A stretch of DNA of 64,000 bases, taken from positions 27,055,859 to 27,119,858 of the forward strand of contig OW121858.1 of the NCBI GenBank assembly GCA_933228895.1, read 5' to 3'. A model generated the notes under the pieces. It searched no databases, was not told the origin of the DNA, and worked only from the letters and a program-made list of their open reading frames with translations. Origin of the DNA: Platycnemis pennipes. Lineage: Eukaryota > Arthropoda > Insecta > Odonata > Platycnemididae. Positions 1-12,560 of this stretch are shown here, piece by piece. Each line of letters begins with the position of its first letter. The first letter of the stretch is position 1. Position numbers and translations under genes: made by a program.

Positions 1-359
1 TAAAAGGCTCCTATGTCAATCGTATTACGTTGGAATTCATTTCAATGGATATCATTTCCACCAGTTCATATTCTTCCTGCAATACGGAAGTCCTACCTGA
101 CCCACCTTCTCTAGGTTCCTGCCAAGTTACGCATTTACGCTGGGGATGTTTGATTTCAAGAAATGTGGGACACTCTTGGCTATTTGCAGTAGCACTGGCA
201 CTTTTTTCACGAGAATTTAATTACTTCGCATCTGGATTAATAAATAAAGCGATCTACTTGAACATATCACGATAAATCTTTTTAATTATGTGTAAACTGT
301 CTTTGACTGTCACAGTTCATGTCTCTGGGCAGAAAATAGGTGACTTATTTGTAGACAGA
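1..359. other. No recognisable gene
   Basis: An 81-codon open frame starts at 30 but shows no domain I recognise. The stretch directly precedes a hAT transposase relic, so it may be its decayed 5' part; nothing here proves that. Confidence 0.3.
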
Positions 360-2410
360 TATTTTAGGCCCCTATTTTCGGGATTCAATGTCAGAATATT
401 GCTGGGTCGCTGCTAGTTTTACGATTTGTTACGATGAAACGACAAATGAAAAATATGCGAAGGAGTTGCAAATGTCATCAGATTCTTTTCAGAGAAAAAA
501 GCAGCAGGTTGTGTTTCATTATCTGGAGATTAAAGAAATAAATAACCAAAAACACACTATGTAAGTCCACATACTATGAAAATTTATTTACGACCTGGTT
601 TCGTAGCCGCGCAACATTATCAAGTAACATACAGAAATCGTCACAGGTATTTATGTACAGTTAGGATTGGGGGTGGTTGGCAGGTATGGAGGGACCGTGG
701 GGGGAGGTAAGAGCGTCATTAGCTGAGTGGTCCAGAGGTGAAGGGGAGGAGGAGGGGGGAGAGTGGGGTGAGAGACATTGGGAGAAGGGAAATGAGGCTG
801 ATACACCTGATTATCTTGATCTAATTGAGGTATATAAATAACTGTGACAGTTTCTGTGATAATGTTGCGCTTCAACGAAACCAGGTCGTAAATAAATTTT
901 CATTGTATGTGGGCTTACATAGTGTGTTTTTGGTTATTTAATCATGAAAAAATGTCTGATATCATCTGGAGACATTATTTTAGCAAAGCTACTGCAGAGA
1001 TTTCATCTAAACTAATGCTTTCAGCCATAGAATGCGCTCTTTTCCGTGTAAAGAAATTTCTGATCCTTTCTAGTGATGGACCTAATGTGTACAAGCTGTG
1101 TTTAGAATAGTCAATGATCGACTGAAAGAAGAGCACGGCCCTGGTGTTTTAAACATAGGCTTTTGTAATCTACATATTCCTAACTCTTTCTTTCAAGTCA
1201 GTCTCGGCCAATTTGGCTCTGAGGATTCAGACGTTATTTTAGTCTATAATTTTCTGGACTATCCGAGCCGATTCGAGGTCTATGAACAATCTCAGGAGGA
1301 GAAGAAAGTTCCTAAGCGTGGGTTTTTGAAGCATGTGTCTGTAAGGTGGGTCACGTTGGGGACAGCAGCCGAGAGACTATTGGAACAGTGACCAGCACTC
1401 GCCAACTATTTTTTTAAAGTGTTACCAATTGACAATATCTCTGAGAAGATCTTAGAATCTAAGTATTACCAAGCAAAAGCTAGTGCGCTGAGAAGCCTGA
1501 AATTCACCACAAATTGCTTTAGTAGTGTACAGTGCGGAACTGTTTGAGTGGTTTTCAAATTTTTTAAAGTGGAAAGGCCATTAATTTATGTTTTATATGA
1601 TGAAGTGTCAAATCTTTTCATTGTGTTGTTAAGTAGATACCGTAAATATGAGTTAATCAAATTTGGAAAAGACTGTTTGAACATTTGTTTTATCGACGAC
1701 ACCAAGAATTTTGTTGAAAACGATAAAGTTGACATTTGAGAGAATACTGTCAGTCTTTAGGAAAGGAGCAGACATAGTGACTGAGGTATTCTGGTGTTCT
1801 GCGCTAATGCTCACAAAAATTATCAGTCAGCGGCATGCAATGGTAGAAAAATCCATTTTGTTGAAGGGATCAGATGCCAAACATCTGTATCGAGTATTTG
1901 ACTGGAGAACGTCTGCATTCTACCCAAATATCCACTCGTAACTAAAGTTTTTAAGGCTACCCTCGCAAGCTCATGGAAGTGCAGATGTTGAACGGCATTT
2001 CATTTTCAAGAAATCATCTTCCAAAAGAGCGTTCTGCATTGGAGGAGGGGACTATGAATGGACAACTGAATTTAAAAGAAGGCTTAGGGTATTATGGAGG
2101 CAAACTAGAATGCATGCCCAACACCACGGATCTTTTAACAGCGGCTCAGACCGCACATGGCAAATACCCTGTTCAAATAGAAGCCACATGCAAACAGCTG
2201 AAAGATAAATTGGTCAGAAAGGATTTAGAAGAAAATGAATGTTGCAAGAAAGAGGAAAAACACACAAAATAGAGATGGGAAATGAAGAACTTAGGTAAGC
2301 TACAGGCTGCAAAAGCATCTGAGGAAAGGAAACCCCACATGGCTGACAAATTAACTGGCGTAGCGGATCAAAAATTAAAGGATGCTCATAAGAAAAAGGA
2401 TTTTTAAGGA
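360..2410 (+). pseudogene. Decayed hAT-superfamily transposase
   Basis: Fragments in shifting frames follow the order of a hAT transposase. Near 410-540 there is a 'CYDETTNEK' segment like the first catalytic region. At 950-1110 comes 'FSKATAEISS', then 'LSSDGPNV', the conserved SSDGPNV block. At 1098-1391 the chain ends in 'KHVSVRWVTLGTAAERLLEQ', matching the family's 'LKH..TRWL......R.LEQ' stretch. At 1548-1740 there is a 'KVERPLIYVLYDE' segment. At 1973-2272 'NGISFSRNHL' and 'ERSALEEGTMNGQLN' correspond to the C-terminal dimerisation region and tail seen in many arthropod hAT-like proteins. Stops and frameshifts separate almost every block, so no product can be made. The element is interrupted by an inverted-repeat insertion at 539-940. 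Family assignment is by motif order only; terminal repeats and the 8 bp duplication expected for hAT were not found. Confidence 0.72.
539..940. mobile_element. Long-TIR MITE inserted in the hAT relic
   Basis: Positions 539-604 are the near-perfect reverse complement of 875-940, with only two or three mismatches in 66 bp. The pairing continues more weakly inward to about 656 and 830, so each arm is about 110 bp. The centre (about 660-785) is GGA-rich low-complexity sequence. There is no coding frame with a recognisable domain. hAT transposase fragments lie on both sides, so this is a later insertion. A clear target duplication could not be fixed because the outer ends are AT-rich. Confidence 0.75.
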
Positions 2411-2640
2411 GCCGGAGTTGGCCAAGGTGTATTAGAGGATGCCATGGCTGTCCATGCATGTGCACGAGATACGCACATAAAGACAGCATATCACTATTTA
2501 CTCGCTTTTTATGTTAAAATCTCAATTTTCTTGGAGAATAACTGAATTCTCTCATTTTATTTTGGAATATACTAGCTGGCAGCCCTGAGTATCTTTCTCC
2601 AGTTATGTTCTCATAGATAAGAGGAATACCCAAGTCCTCA

Positions 2641-3085
2641 TCAAGGGACCAATACAGAGAAAAAATCATTCGCATTCAATTTATCAGGGGGTCCGGGTCC
2701 CGGTCAAGGCGAATGATTTTTTCTCTGTGGAACATTTGCTATAGTGCAATTTCAGCGGGTAACGCCGCTAAAGTTTTCACGGCTAGTTCGTGCGCTTTGA
2801 ATTCGTTAAAAAGTAAGCACCTTAGTGTTTCAACGTGGCCCTAACCTCGTGGACGGTGGCGCTATGCGCACGACTTGGCTGCCTTATGACATTGATATGT
2901 CTAGCAGTCTGTGAACACCTTGTTCCTTTAGAGCCTTATAATTTCCTCAGAGAAAGAGGACGCCTTGGTAGCTCAACTGGTAGAGTACCTGGCCGGAAAT
3001 CAGGGGGTCCGGGTTCGTGTCCCGGTCAAGGCGAATGATTTTTTTCTCCGTGGAACATTTGCTATATTGTATCGGAAGGAAATTC
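2641..3085 (+). repeat. SINE-like repeat with two tRNA-derived blocks
   Basis: Two direct copies of a block lie about 315 bp apart, at 2683-2743 and 2999-3067. The block runs from 'ATCAGGGGGTCCGGG' through 'CAAGGCGAATGATTTTT' to 'TGGAACATTTGCTAT'. The first copy lacks about six bases of the T-loop. In front of it, 2655-2673 is the perfect inverted complement of 2709-2727, making a hairpin. The second copy is the 3' half of a complete tRNA-like cloverleaf at 2962-3032. The arrangement fits a tRNA-derived SINE or a repeat that captured a tRNA-like unit. Confidence 0.55.
2962..3032 (+). tRNA. tRNA-like sequence, anticodon position GGA, probably a SINE head
   Basis: The 71 bases fold into a full cloverleaf: a 7 bp acceptor stem (GCCTTGG with TCAAGGC, one G-U), a 4 bp D stem, a 5 bp anticodon stem (CCTGG with TCAGG), a 4-base variable loop and a 5 bp T stem (CCGGG with CCCGG). 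The anticodon loop CCGGAAA puts GGA at 34-36, nominally serine, but real tRNA-Ser has a long variable arm, and position 33 is C rather than the near-universal U. The T loop is TTCGTGT rather than TTCRANY. These oddities and the repeated tail make a tRNA-derived repeat more likely than a working tRNA gene. Confidence 0.5.
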
Positions 3086-6000
3086 ATGTGCTGAATGATC
3101 TCCACCACCACTCTCTGGGGTAGACAATTCAACAGATTCACATTCGGCAGAGTACCAGGACTAAACTTCATCATCGAATTCCTCACAGTCAGTAATATCA
3201 TCCAAATCTGTCGGAATTATATGGAGTTGAATTTCTCCGTGGTTTTCACTGTTACTACACGCCACATCCAATATAACAATAATAGCCTCATCCAGCAACC
3301 AAAAATTGGTTATTTTATATACATATATATATATGCTTTCTGGACACGATAAAGAACCTTAAGGTACGTGTGTATCCAAATATATTCACTTAAACGAAAA
3401 TTTATAATATTATTAGTGAGCGACTGCGCGTCAGGTGTTTCAACACTAAAAGATCGATTGAACTAGGTTGACATGAGTTCATTTTACACTAAAACCAGTT
3501 TTACTTACGATAAATCAATTGTTATGAACATATTCCTTATGTGTTGCACGTGTATCAAATGAATTGTAATTTAACATCTCTTTCCAAGGAAAAACTCGGC
3601 TCCATACCAATAGTTATTACTCTTACCTAAAGTGCATAATCAAATATTTCTACAAATTCTAATGAAGGGTATCGCACTATGTGTAAGAACGAAGAGAAAT
3701 AGGTTGTAGACAGTGAAAATTAAAAATACGTACAGTTTTATTACCAAAAAAGGGGTGACGCTAAACCAAGTTCAGTATACGCGCACTGGTAATATACTCT
3801 CACTCAAGAAAAAAATATCCTTCGCTCAATGCAATAGCAATTTCGTTTCGTAACGCACAGTCGGCAGATGAACACAGACTAAATGATTTAGAAGTTCAGA
3901 GAAAATATGCACTTGCTGGCTACGAATGCGAAAATAAAGATAAAAAGATTAAACACAGAACACAAAAAGGGATTTTGTATGCTGTCCAAGTCCTTCGATA
4001 TTCCTTCGAGGGGAAATTTGGACCCAAGACAAAGTAATTAACCTGATGATTATAATGATACATTGGAAATAGTTAATGCGTAATTGTGTTTGCAATCAGC
4101 GTTACATAGTGTTCGGATACCTCCTTATTTGGACTTATAGTTACAGAATAAAATGGCCAGTAACTCATCTCAACTGCATGAGCATGTCCAAAATATAAAC
4201 ATATATTTGCCGACCGTCCTCGTACGAGGATTGTCAGCAATAAGGTCATCTACAAAAAAATTAAATGCACATATCTATCAAAATAAACAATTTTATAACA
4301 GTGTACACTACTAACAATTAAATGTATGAATTCAAAAGTTTCAATAACACGAATACAGTTTTTAGATAATCAACAGGTTTGCCATAATGCAATTCTAAAA
4401 TAATTGCGATTTTTTGGTTTGCCATATATAATGGAACAAATGCGTGTAGATTAAAATTGTGTTACCAAAGTTGGGTGAACATTCCTTTGTTGGTAAAGCT
4501 GATTATATTAAGATATTTCATTAAACTATTTCACAGCACTTGTGAAACTGGCCGTCTTTTTATGAGGACGTCCGGCGTTAATGCGTTAAAATATTATAAT
4601 TTTTGACATCGTTTCAAATAAAAATTTGCTGTTTAAATGCTATACTCTTGAGGTGACATGAAATTCCGAAAAGAAGATGGATTACCTAGAATTATGATGA
4701 AATAAATTTTCCATGAAAAAGGTATGGAACATTTTCCCTTTTCGAAATGTTAATGTTCCTGCAACGCTAGGTGCAATGTTTTAAGTAATGAATGGACGTA
4801 CGGCTCAAGTGTTTCTGGTGATATTTTCAACCAGCAGCCAACCCGAACTTCTCGTTTGAAAAAACTCACCTGGTGAAGATGATGTTGTCCTGTATTCTGT
4901 TCGTCGGAGATCCGTTGAGAATGACCGTGACCAGAGCACCGCTCCTCGACTGCGAATGAGTATTTCTCAAGAGCCTTCAGGTCCCTTCTTCTCTCTGGGT
5001 GGTGCACTTTATAAAGCAACCGGCGGCTACGGCCGATACGTCTATCTCGGGAGAGGAGAGATTGCGCCTATTTCTGATCTGCTTCCAATCGGCGTTGCGG
5101 TCACCTCGGAGAATGTTCTGGAAGACGTGGGTCGACCACCTCACCATGGTGATAGAGTTGACCTCATGTGATTGACTGACCCTTTGGATGGGATGGGAAA
5201 GCCTTTCTTTCCTGGATCTCTATCTATAGCCTCAGCTCGAGGAGCAGTGGAATAACCGGATGCGCTGCGGTCGACTCAGAGATATCCGCTTTCCCACCTC
5301 TATAATTGTTGAACAGCCGGCGCGATAAAAAGTACAAAGAAAAATGTTACAGTATCGATCAAACCAGCAAAACGTTATTTTAAACTCGCTTTTCCAATAC
5401 ACACGAGTTGCCTCTTTTTCCTCCAACGATAAATTAATATATTCTAATACCTGCGTAATATTTAATGCCATAACATATAACTCACGATTAGGAACATTTA
5501 ATTAATTTCTCAAAATAATAGCTTTACGCGGAGCAGAGAAAAATTTTCTTTCATTTCAAATCGTTGTCAGCCTTTCGAAAATTCATTGTTAGTTTATTAA
5601 CACATGTTCATAAACGAATGGAAGTACGGTAGTAATACGCTACCAGGTACGGGTGAAAAATGTGTTCTTGCACACACCCCCTTGGTGGCTAGTAGGGGCA
5701 GTCTGGTCAGATGGGATGTTTGACGGTGCACATATTAACGGCTTCCGTTGTGATGTACAGAGGCCGAGGGAGGATATTTCTTAAACTCACTTGAAATACG
5801 AACCACATCCCTTACATCACTCCTCACGCCCTCAATTTAAGTAATAAAGAATAGAATTGAGCAAAGAAAGATCACTTCCAGCGTGGTTTATTGTTGAAGA
5901 CTGGTCGATGGAGTACATACAATGGCATCTCAATCTGAAGATCATGGTTTCGAATCCATTCGGTGACACACGTGTCCTCCTCATGGCCTACTTAGTAAGC

Positions 6001-7952
6001 TTGGTTGAACAGAATGTGACGATCAGCACCCTGACTTTCGGAGAGAGTTTGAATTTCGGGACCAGGAATCTATATCCTTCAAATTCCGTATTTTCATTCA
6101 AGAAAGCTGAAGTATATGTCCCAGTATACGACTCCTGGTAATATGTTCAATGTCATTACCTTGATGAAAACAGCTTTCATAGGAAATATTAGGGATGGAA
6201 TGAATGTAGTGCTCCTCAGAGATTTTTCTAAGGAGGGATATTGAACTGTTATTCCAAGTGAACCACTCATATTGACTGGTATAATGTCATATTGTAGCAA
6301 TCGAAATTATATTTTTAAGGTGAGAAAAGAAACTCTTTTACCGGAGTGAGAATCTCCGCGGTACTTAAAAATCTCAAACTTCATTCTCAGTAAAAACTCC
6401 TGGAGATTTCTCTGATTCCATATTTTTGCATTTTTAAACCTCATCGATAAATTGAAAATGGGTAGGAACATTTTCGTGCGAGGAAGTCGGTGGGAGAGAA
6501 ATCCGACGTCAGTATTAGCCTGCTTTTAGCCATGGCCCCAAGGTTATCACGTGTTGACGTCCCTCCTGATGGACTGCGAAATGTACCCGAAGTTACCTAC
6601 ATTCAACAGTCGAGAACGGACAGGTTACTGAAAAATTTCTGCGTCTTCCGAGAGTCGAACGGGGAACTTGAACGGGCTGCACAAATGATTTAATTGAAGA
6701 GTACGCCATAAGAATCACACGTGAATAACAGCAATATACACTTCGTGTAGTTAATATTATTTAGTATATACATTATTACTATACTGTACTCCAATCATAC
6801 TCTATATTATTAGCATATTGCACTCTACATTATAATTAAAAATCACTCTATTAATGAAGCACTATATATAAGCACTAACACTAACGCACTCTATATAATT
6901 CGAATTAGCATCGTGCTTCTCTAATTCTCACTTCTCTTTATCGGTTAAATTGACAATAAGGTCTCATCCCTTCTAAATATATAAATTCTATAATGTAAAT
7001 AAATCAAGATGGTAACTGTGAGAATCATATTTGGCCTATAACAAATGTTACATAACTGTAAGTAATAAATTTGTGTAATGTTCCTATTTATTATGCAATT
7101 CTTTTACTTACAAAATTCAATTACTTACAAAATGAATTGAAACCGGTTCGGATACGTCTATTTGTTTAAAAGTTAGTAATAAATTAAATCAAATTTGGCA
7201 TTTATGCAAATCCTCAATTTTAAATAAAAATATGTATATGGATTTAATTTTACCATGGAAAACAGAGTATTATTATGTCAAATATACTCTCTAAATCTGA
7301 ATGCCGTAGCGAAAATAGTTTTTGAAAAATGGCAATTGCTTTTTAAAAATTGCATTCCTTTAATTCGTAAGGGGGTGGAAAATGTGGACAAAATGTTCTA
7401 TTAAAGTGATCGATAAAAAGCAATCTAAATTTTATTTTTGATTCTTCAGAGTCCACTTTCATAAATATTTCTACGTATAAATATCAATACAATGTTGGTA
7501 CTCCTTTTATCTAATAAACAAATGGAATACTTTTCATTTTATATTGTATCTGTAATCTGTAAATACATTCTGAAAGCTGGCTTTGAGAGGTGGTTTTCAA
7601 TAAAAATCATTGTCCTAAGTGCAACAAGAATCGAGAAAAGATATTTTTTATATCAGTGTACGATTAATTGTTAATATTAAGGAATGAAATAGGCAACATT
7701 TTGATAAGGAGCAGTTCAAATTTCCCTGACAACATAATAAATCGATATTAGGATGCTAAAAGTGGTGAAAAATCAGTATTTTGCAGGTACACAGTGTGTG
7801 CTTGCTCCGTTACCGTAGTGGGTTGGTGGTGGGGGGAAGCAGCTAACGTTGGTGCGCGACAGAAAGTGAATCGGCGACTTCAAATCGGTGGGTTTATTTG
7901 GAGGGTTATTTTGCAATAAAAATACCCTGAACCCTATGCTAAAATTAGATAT
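3086..7952. other. AT-rich intergenic sequence, no gene recognised
   Basis: Only short frames without recognisable domains are present. A patch at about 4900-5330 is richer in G+C and CpG and holds overlapping small frames on both strands (71 codons at 4956, 89 codons on the minus strand ending at 4750). It could be a promoter, a first exon or an old element end, but no motif supports a choice. The stretch 6715-6960 is very AT-rich with recurring CACTCTA-like words. Confidence 0.4.
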
Positions 7953-7956
7953 ATGT

Positions 7957-10355
7957 TGTGACGGATTGGCCGTCTTATCTTTGTTTTTCCCTGGTCGCGC
8001 CTCCCGCGCCGGTCATTTGCATCCCAAGCCGGGTCCCCGTTGCGTAAGCGAGATGAACGCCTGCCTTTTTCTGCGTAGATATCTGGTAAAATGTTCCTTT
8101 GTCTTGTGCATTGGATTCCTTAAGAGTGAGAATCACGCCACTTGTGTCTACCCAGGTCATTGGGCAGTGTAAGCCGTGAATCTATTGGTGATTTTTGAAT
8201 TGTAGTCACGGGAGAGGGGGGGATGAGCGTTACAAGGAGGACGCCGACGGTTGAGTCGGGAGAGATATCAGTTGGCAGTTGGTGATTGGGAGTCGAACAC
8301 GGAAGCTCAGGGTGTGCTGGTGAAGCCAGGCGAGAGTGTGGACGGAGAGAGAGAGAGAGGCGATAAGTGGAGTCGGAGATCACCACGACTTCCGCGAGGA
8401 ATTGACAAAGTCGTTCCCTCGCGGTTTTTCCTGCGTTCTGCCCCAGAAGAGGAAGTAGACGCAGCGGACCTCGATCCCGGCACCCCAAAGAGGAGGTGCG
8501 GTTTCGGGTAGATAAGGGCGACAGACCGCAAAAGGTAGCGGGTCGCCGCATCCCCGGAACCAAACGTTGGACGAGTTCCTTTCAGTCGGAAGGTGCATTA
8601 TCTCAACAGGAGATGTTGAATTCCGTTCTCCACGCCACCATACCGAAAACTCAACGGTGCAGTCTCTCCGCGCTGGATTTCGCCGTCAAGCTCCACACCA
8701 GCTCACACATAAGTATCGCCACACCCGTATTTCCCCAATCCTAAGTGGTTTCAACCCTCTTATTCACGCTTCCCCACTGTGAAACCCGTGTGCGCCAGAA
8801 TAAGTGGTGTACGAGATATCCAAACAGAGCTAAAGTCCCTTCAGGTCAAGAGAAGAGTCAAACTGATCCCAAGAGTGGACAATCATAGTCCTATGGGACC
8901 ATATTTCTGTATCACTTACTCCCGTCCTCATCATTAGTATTCATAAAAGGACGAGGAGCGTGTAATTCTCTCCATTTAGTAGTTCATTTTATTTCATTTT
9001 TTCATGTTTGGTCATTTATTTGGTCAAAGTGTTACAGGGTGATTATTTCATTGTGGTTAACCCTTTCGCGCCCGAGCTTCGTGGAGGGAAATGCTTCCTC
9101 GTTACGAGTCTCTTGAAAATTTTCTTCACTCCCCTGTACGAAGCTTCTTCGCGTCCACGGAAGGCAGAGGTTCCCTCCCTAACCATTTTTGGACCCAACT
9201 CAGCGGGTCGCCGATCCCTTTCCTCGGCCGCTGTCCCAGACCCTTAAAGGATTAAAAGACTCCTTCACACCACGAGTCCACGGTCAACTGACTGAAATTG
9301 CAATGTTTAATATAAACAAATATTTGTTGTTCGTATCGATTTTTTTACATTTAAAATGAATTTATTGTGTTTTTCTGAGCGAGCAGAAATTTTAAACGAA
9401 GTTCTAACGTTCATATTGACGGATTTAGTACATTTCTAATCCAAATCGACTGTTCTCTAACTCCGTTGATATTAACGATAGAATTTCGTTTGAAATTTCC
9501 ATGCGGTAAGCAAAAAAAGATGAATTCATTTCTAACATTGGATTTTTAAAGTAAGCAACAAATATTTTTTTGGAAAAAATACTGCTAATGACAGTAGTTG
9601 ACCGCGTGGAGAGGATAGGAAGGGGTCGACCTGAGCGGCCGAGGAAGGGCCTGGGCTCGCGCTAAGCCGGATCTCGAGGGGCGACCGCGTACGTGGGTCT
9701 ATTGTTTCCGCCACGGTCACTTTCTTCCGACCTGTGCCGCACAGGAGCGGCTTTCGTTGGTTAGGGTAGGAAAATTCACGCCGCACATGTGAGGCATTCG
9801 TTGTTTAGGGAAGAATATCCTCGCCGCACAGGTGCGGCCTTCGGCGCGAAAGGGTTAATTTCGTTCCATTTATGTCTCGCCATTCATTCACCTCTTCATC
9901 CCTCATTAGTCATTAAGACCTGTGTTATTTAGCTGTAGAGTGCCTTCGTGTTCATTTTCATGCTCATTTCATTGAATAAATGTTGCTTGTGTTAATTGTA
10001 AAAAAAGGGCAGAGGTTCATTCTTACGCTTCGCGTAATTTCTCCCGCGCTCACGTCATACGGCCCTCACTGTTTTACCGTCCGCCCTGGCTTAAAGTCCC
10101 CCCGACCCTCGAATAAGTTGGATCGTCCTGCTTTTGCTTTGCTGGCTGAGCTGGTCCGATGCCGCGGTTTTGAGGTGGCGCCCTTCTCAAACACGCGACA
10201 AAGGTCGCGATATCCCTTTTTCTCAAAACCATTTCCCACCCGGGAAAGTCCGAAGGAGACGAGGTGTCGAGGCAAAGGTAAGGGTTCCAGTACTCGAAGG
10301 CGTAAGGACTGCGGCGAGTCAACGGGCAAAGGAGAATCAAGCCCGTTCCGTCACA
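7957..10355. mobile_element. Solo LTR of a retrotransposon, carrying a piggyBac-type insertion
   Basis: The unit begins TGTGACGG and ends CCGTCACA, a perfect 8 bp terminal inversion in the TG...CA form typical of LTRs. It is flanked by a 4 bp direct duplication, ATGT, at 7953-7956 and 10356-10359. No gag or pol coding lies inside, so it is a solo LTR. It holds an AATAAA signal near 9975. It shares the word 'TTCATCCCTCATTAGT' (near 9897) and a following 'TGCTCATTT' with the LTR at 47294, suggesting related families. The insertion at 9061-9854 accounts for about 800 bp, leaving an LTR of about 1.6 kb. Small open frames inside (for example at 8251 and 9980) look like chance frames in GC-richer sequence. 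Confidence 0.78.
9061..9854. mobile_element. Non-autonomous piggyBac-type element, CCCTTTCGCG family, short copy
   Basis: The 794 bp unit begins CCCTTTCGCGCC and ends GGCGCGAAAGGG. It is flanked by TTAA at 9057-9060 and 9855-9858, the piggyBac target duplication. It has no transposase frame. Internal words such as 'TTTTAAACGAAGTTCTAA' resemble the three longer copies at 13693, 55736 and 61403, but it is clearly diverged from them and only about half as long. It interrupts the solo LTR at 7957-10355. Confidence 0.82.
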
Positions 10356-10359
10356 ATGT

Positions 10360-12560
10360 AAATACGTTTTTCTACATCAAATGAAGAATTTACAAAAATC
10401 CCAAAGTTCATCCTTAATCGTTGCTAACTTATCAAATAAATGAGGCATTCTAGCCGGGTATGGCTATTTTATTAGTTAAGTCAATTCCCGATAAATAAGG
10501 TGAAAGCTTTTTCAGATCAAAATCACACACTAGGTTTTACAAGAGAAAAGTAAAATAAACATGTAAAATTGCATGATTGGGTGGTTTTTCATTGTTTAAA
10601 AAAGTGAGATTATAAAGTTTGGACATGTTGAAATTCCTCATCCCAGAGCTGAAATTCCCCCAATGGTCGAATCCTGTACGTAATTTATTTCCGAAAAGAA
10701 CCATATTCACTAGGCTATTATGTGGACTTTAAAAGTACACAGAATGACGAGTTGGGATTCAAATGCTTTTTTACACTTAATTAGGACGTTTTTTTTTAAT
10801 GTACACAAGTTCTATGCACTGCATAAATTACATTGTTTTAAACAAATGGTTGCTTATATAATTTCTGCACTATTTAGAAAATGAAAATCATATTTGTCAC
10901 CTCGTCAGAGACATTTGTCGGAAGTTAACACTTCGCGGGAGATTATACGTTTCCGGTGCTGGTTTTCCTTTGACCAGAACTACTCCCGACGACTGCGAAT
11001 TAGGTCAAGGGTGGATTATATATTTATGTATTCCAGGGAAGCTCAGTTTGCATGATACGCTTAATCGGATAGTAGGCAGTATGACTGCAGAATAATCAAT
11101 ATTATAAACATATTTTCCACTCGTGAATGATTGGAGTCAAGTACATGGTTTCAGTACTATCTTTCGAAATGTATCCACCTCTCGTTGTAAACCATTCCTC
11201 TATCATTATGAAAATGTAGGGGACATTACATTTTAAAACAAGAAATGGTCCGAGCTTCACCATCTCAGATCTCAACTAAAATTGGTGCATAGATACTGTC
11301 AAGCTTCCTGAGCCAAAAGCCCTTCGCTGTTTTAGCAGGAAAAATTTTCTCCCCAGAACTAAAATAGGCAGGCATGCATTGCCTTAACGCCTGAAGATCG
11401 TCTTTTTACACTATTTTTCCACAGCTGGTCTTTATGTTGGTTTTACGTAACATACATATGTAAAAGGTGTCCATAGAAAACATATGAAGTCTACATGTTA
11501 TCATAGGAGTTTTAAACGTAGGTACTATTCGAAAGAATAAATGTCATTTTGTCATGCAAATGCAACTTCCAAAATTTATTTTTTTCGCAAGCTCATCCTA
11601 GAATTACTCAAAAAATAATTTGGAAAACTGGCCATTTCTTGTCACCATAGCACTCATACTTATCTAGTGTATGAATATATTAAGAAACGTGGAATGTGAG
11701 CACTTCTCACGGAGAACAGAACACTTGGTTTTAAGAAATGTGGAAAAAATTGTTTTTTCGGAGCTAAAAAAGTCCATGTTGGACAGTGTTAAAAATTAAA
11801 AAAAAATGTTTTTTAAAGTCTTCATGTTGTTCTTTTATGTACAAAAAGAATGTTTCTGCATTTTTTAGGGGTTTGGTAGATATGGTCGGTTAAAACAGTG
11901 TTTAATTCCCACAGGCAATGGGCCTAAACCTACTCGCATTCCAACAATACTGTATTTTAACCATCATTAATCCTCGTGGAATTGGATTTAAAAATTAGAA
12001 AATCATTGGGTTAGAAAGTCTTTATGTTGATGAATCCTGGAACAAAAAGAAATTATTTGTGTTTATGATCGGTTAGGTAGGTATAGTCGATGTAAAAGCA
12101 GTGTTCATTTTTCACAGGCACTGCGCCTCATCACACGCGTGAATTCCTACAACACAATTTTTTAACCTTCATGATCTCATTTACACCGATAAACAGTATG
12201 AATTAATACTGACACTTTGTAGAACGGCAGAAATTTATGTGTGGATGAACAGTTGCCCGGAGGTTGAGTTGCTTCGGGAGGTCCTAAACTGATCGCGCTG
12301 AAAAATATCAGCAACAAATTGAAAATGGTTATTTAGAAACCAATTGAAAAATAATGATTATAGCTGGTTCATATCTGAAAAAAGGACCTGCGCGTGAAAG
12401 ACAAGTTGAAAATAACATAATATATAAAATAGGCTTTAAACTTATACTACTAGCAAGAATAAATTTAGTTTTATGGGTAGACAATCACATTTTGTGACAC
12501 TATTTACTAATTCACAAGGAAAGATTACTGCTATTTTTGGTGGAAGGTTGAGTGAATTAT
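10360..12560. other. AT-rich sequence without a recognised gene
   Basis: No frame with a recognisable domain. It contains the diverged tandem duplication at about 11800-12200 described separately. Confidence 0.4.
11800..12200. repeat. Diverged tandem duplication, about 200 bp unit
   Basis: Two successive copies share words in the same order: 'AAAGTCTTCATGTTG' at 11815 and 'AAAGTCTTTATGTTG' at 12015, then a GGTCGGTTAAAACAGTGTT-like word, 'CACAGGCA' and an ACAATACTGTATTTTAACC-like word. The spacing is about 200 bp. No coding content is visible. Confidence 0.5.

Noticed and set aside
2962..3032. A functional tRNA-Ser(GGA) gene
   Set aside because: It lacks U33, lacks the long variable arm of serine tRNAs, has an aberrant T loop and belongs to a repeated unit.
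4540..4600. GACGTCCGGCGTTAATGCGTTAA as a possible piggyBac-type end
   Set aside because: No inverted partner was found upstream; the TTAATGCG word near 4074 does not extend beyond a few bases.
8120..8563. 147-codon minus-strand frame and overlapping frames in the solo LTR
   Set aside because: Chance frames in GC-richer LTR sequence; overlapping frames on both strands and no motif.
10925..10960. TTAACACTTCGCGGGAG as a possible TTAA-element terminus
   Set aside because: No complementary end within several kb, so a chance match cannot be excluded.
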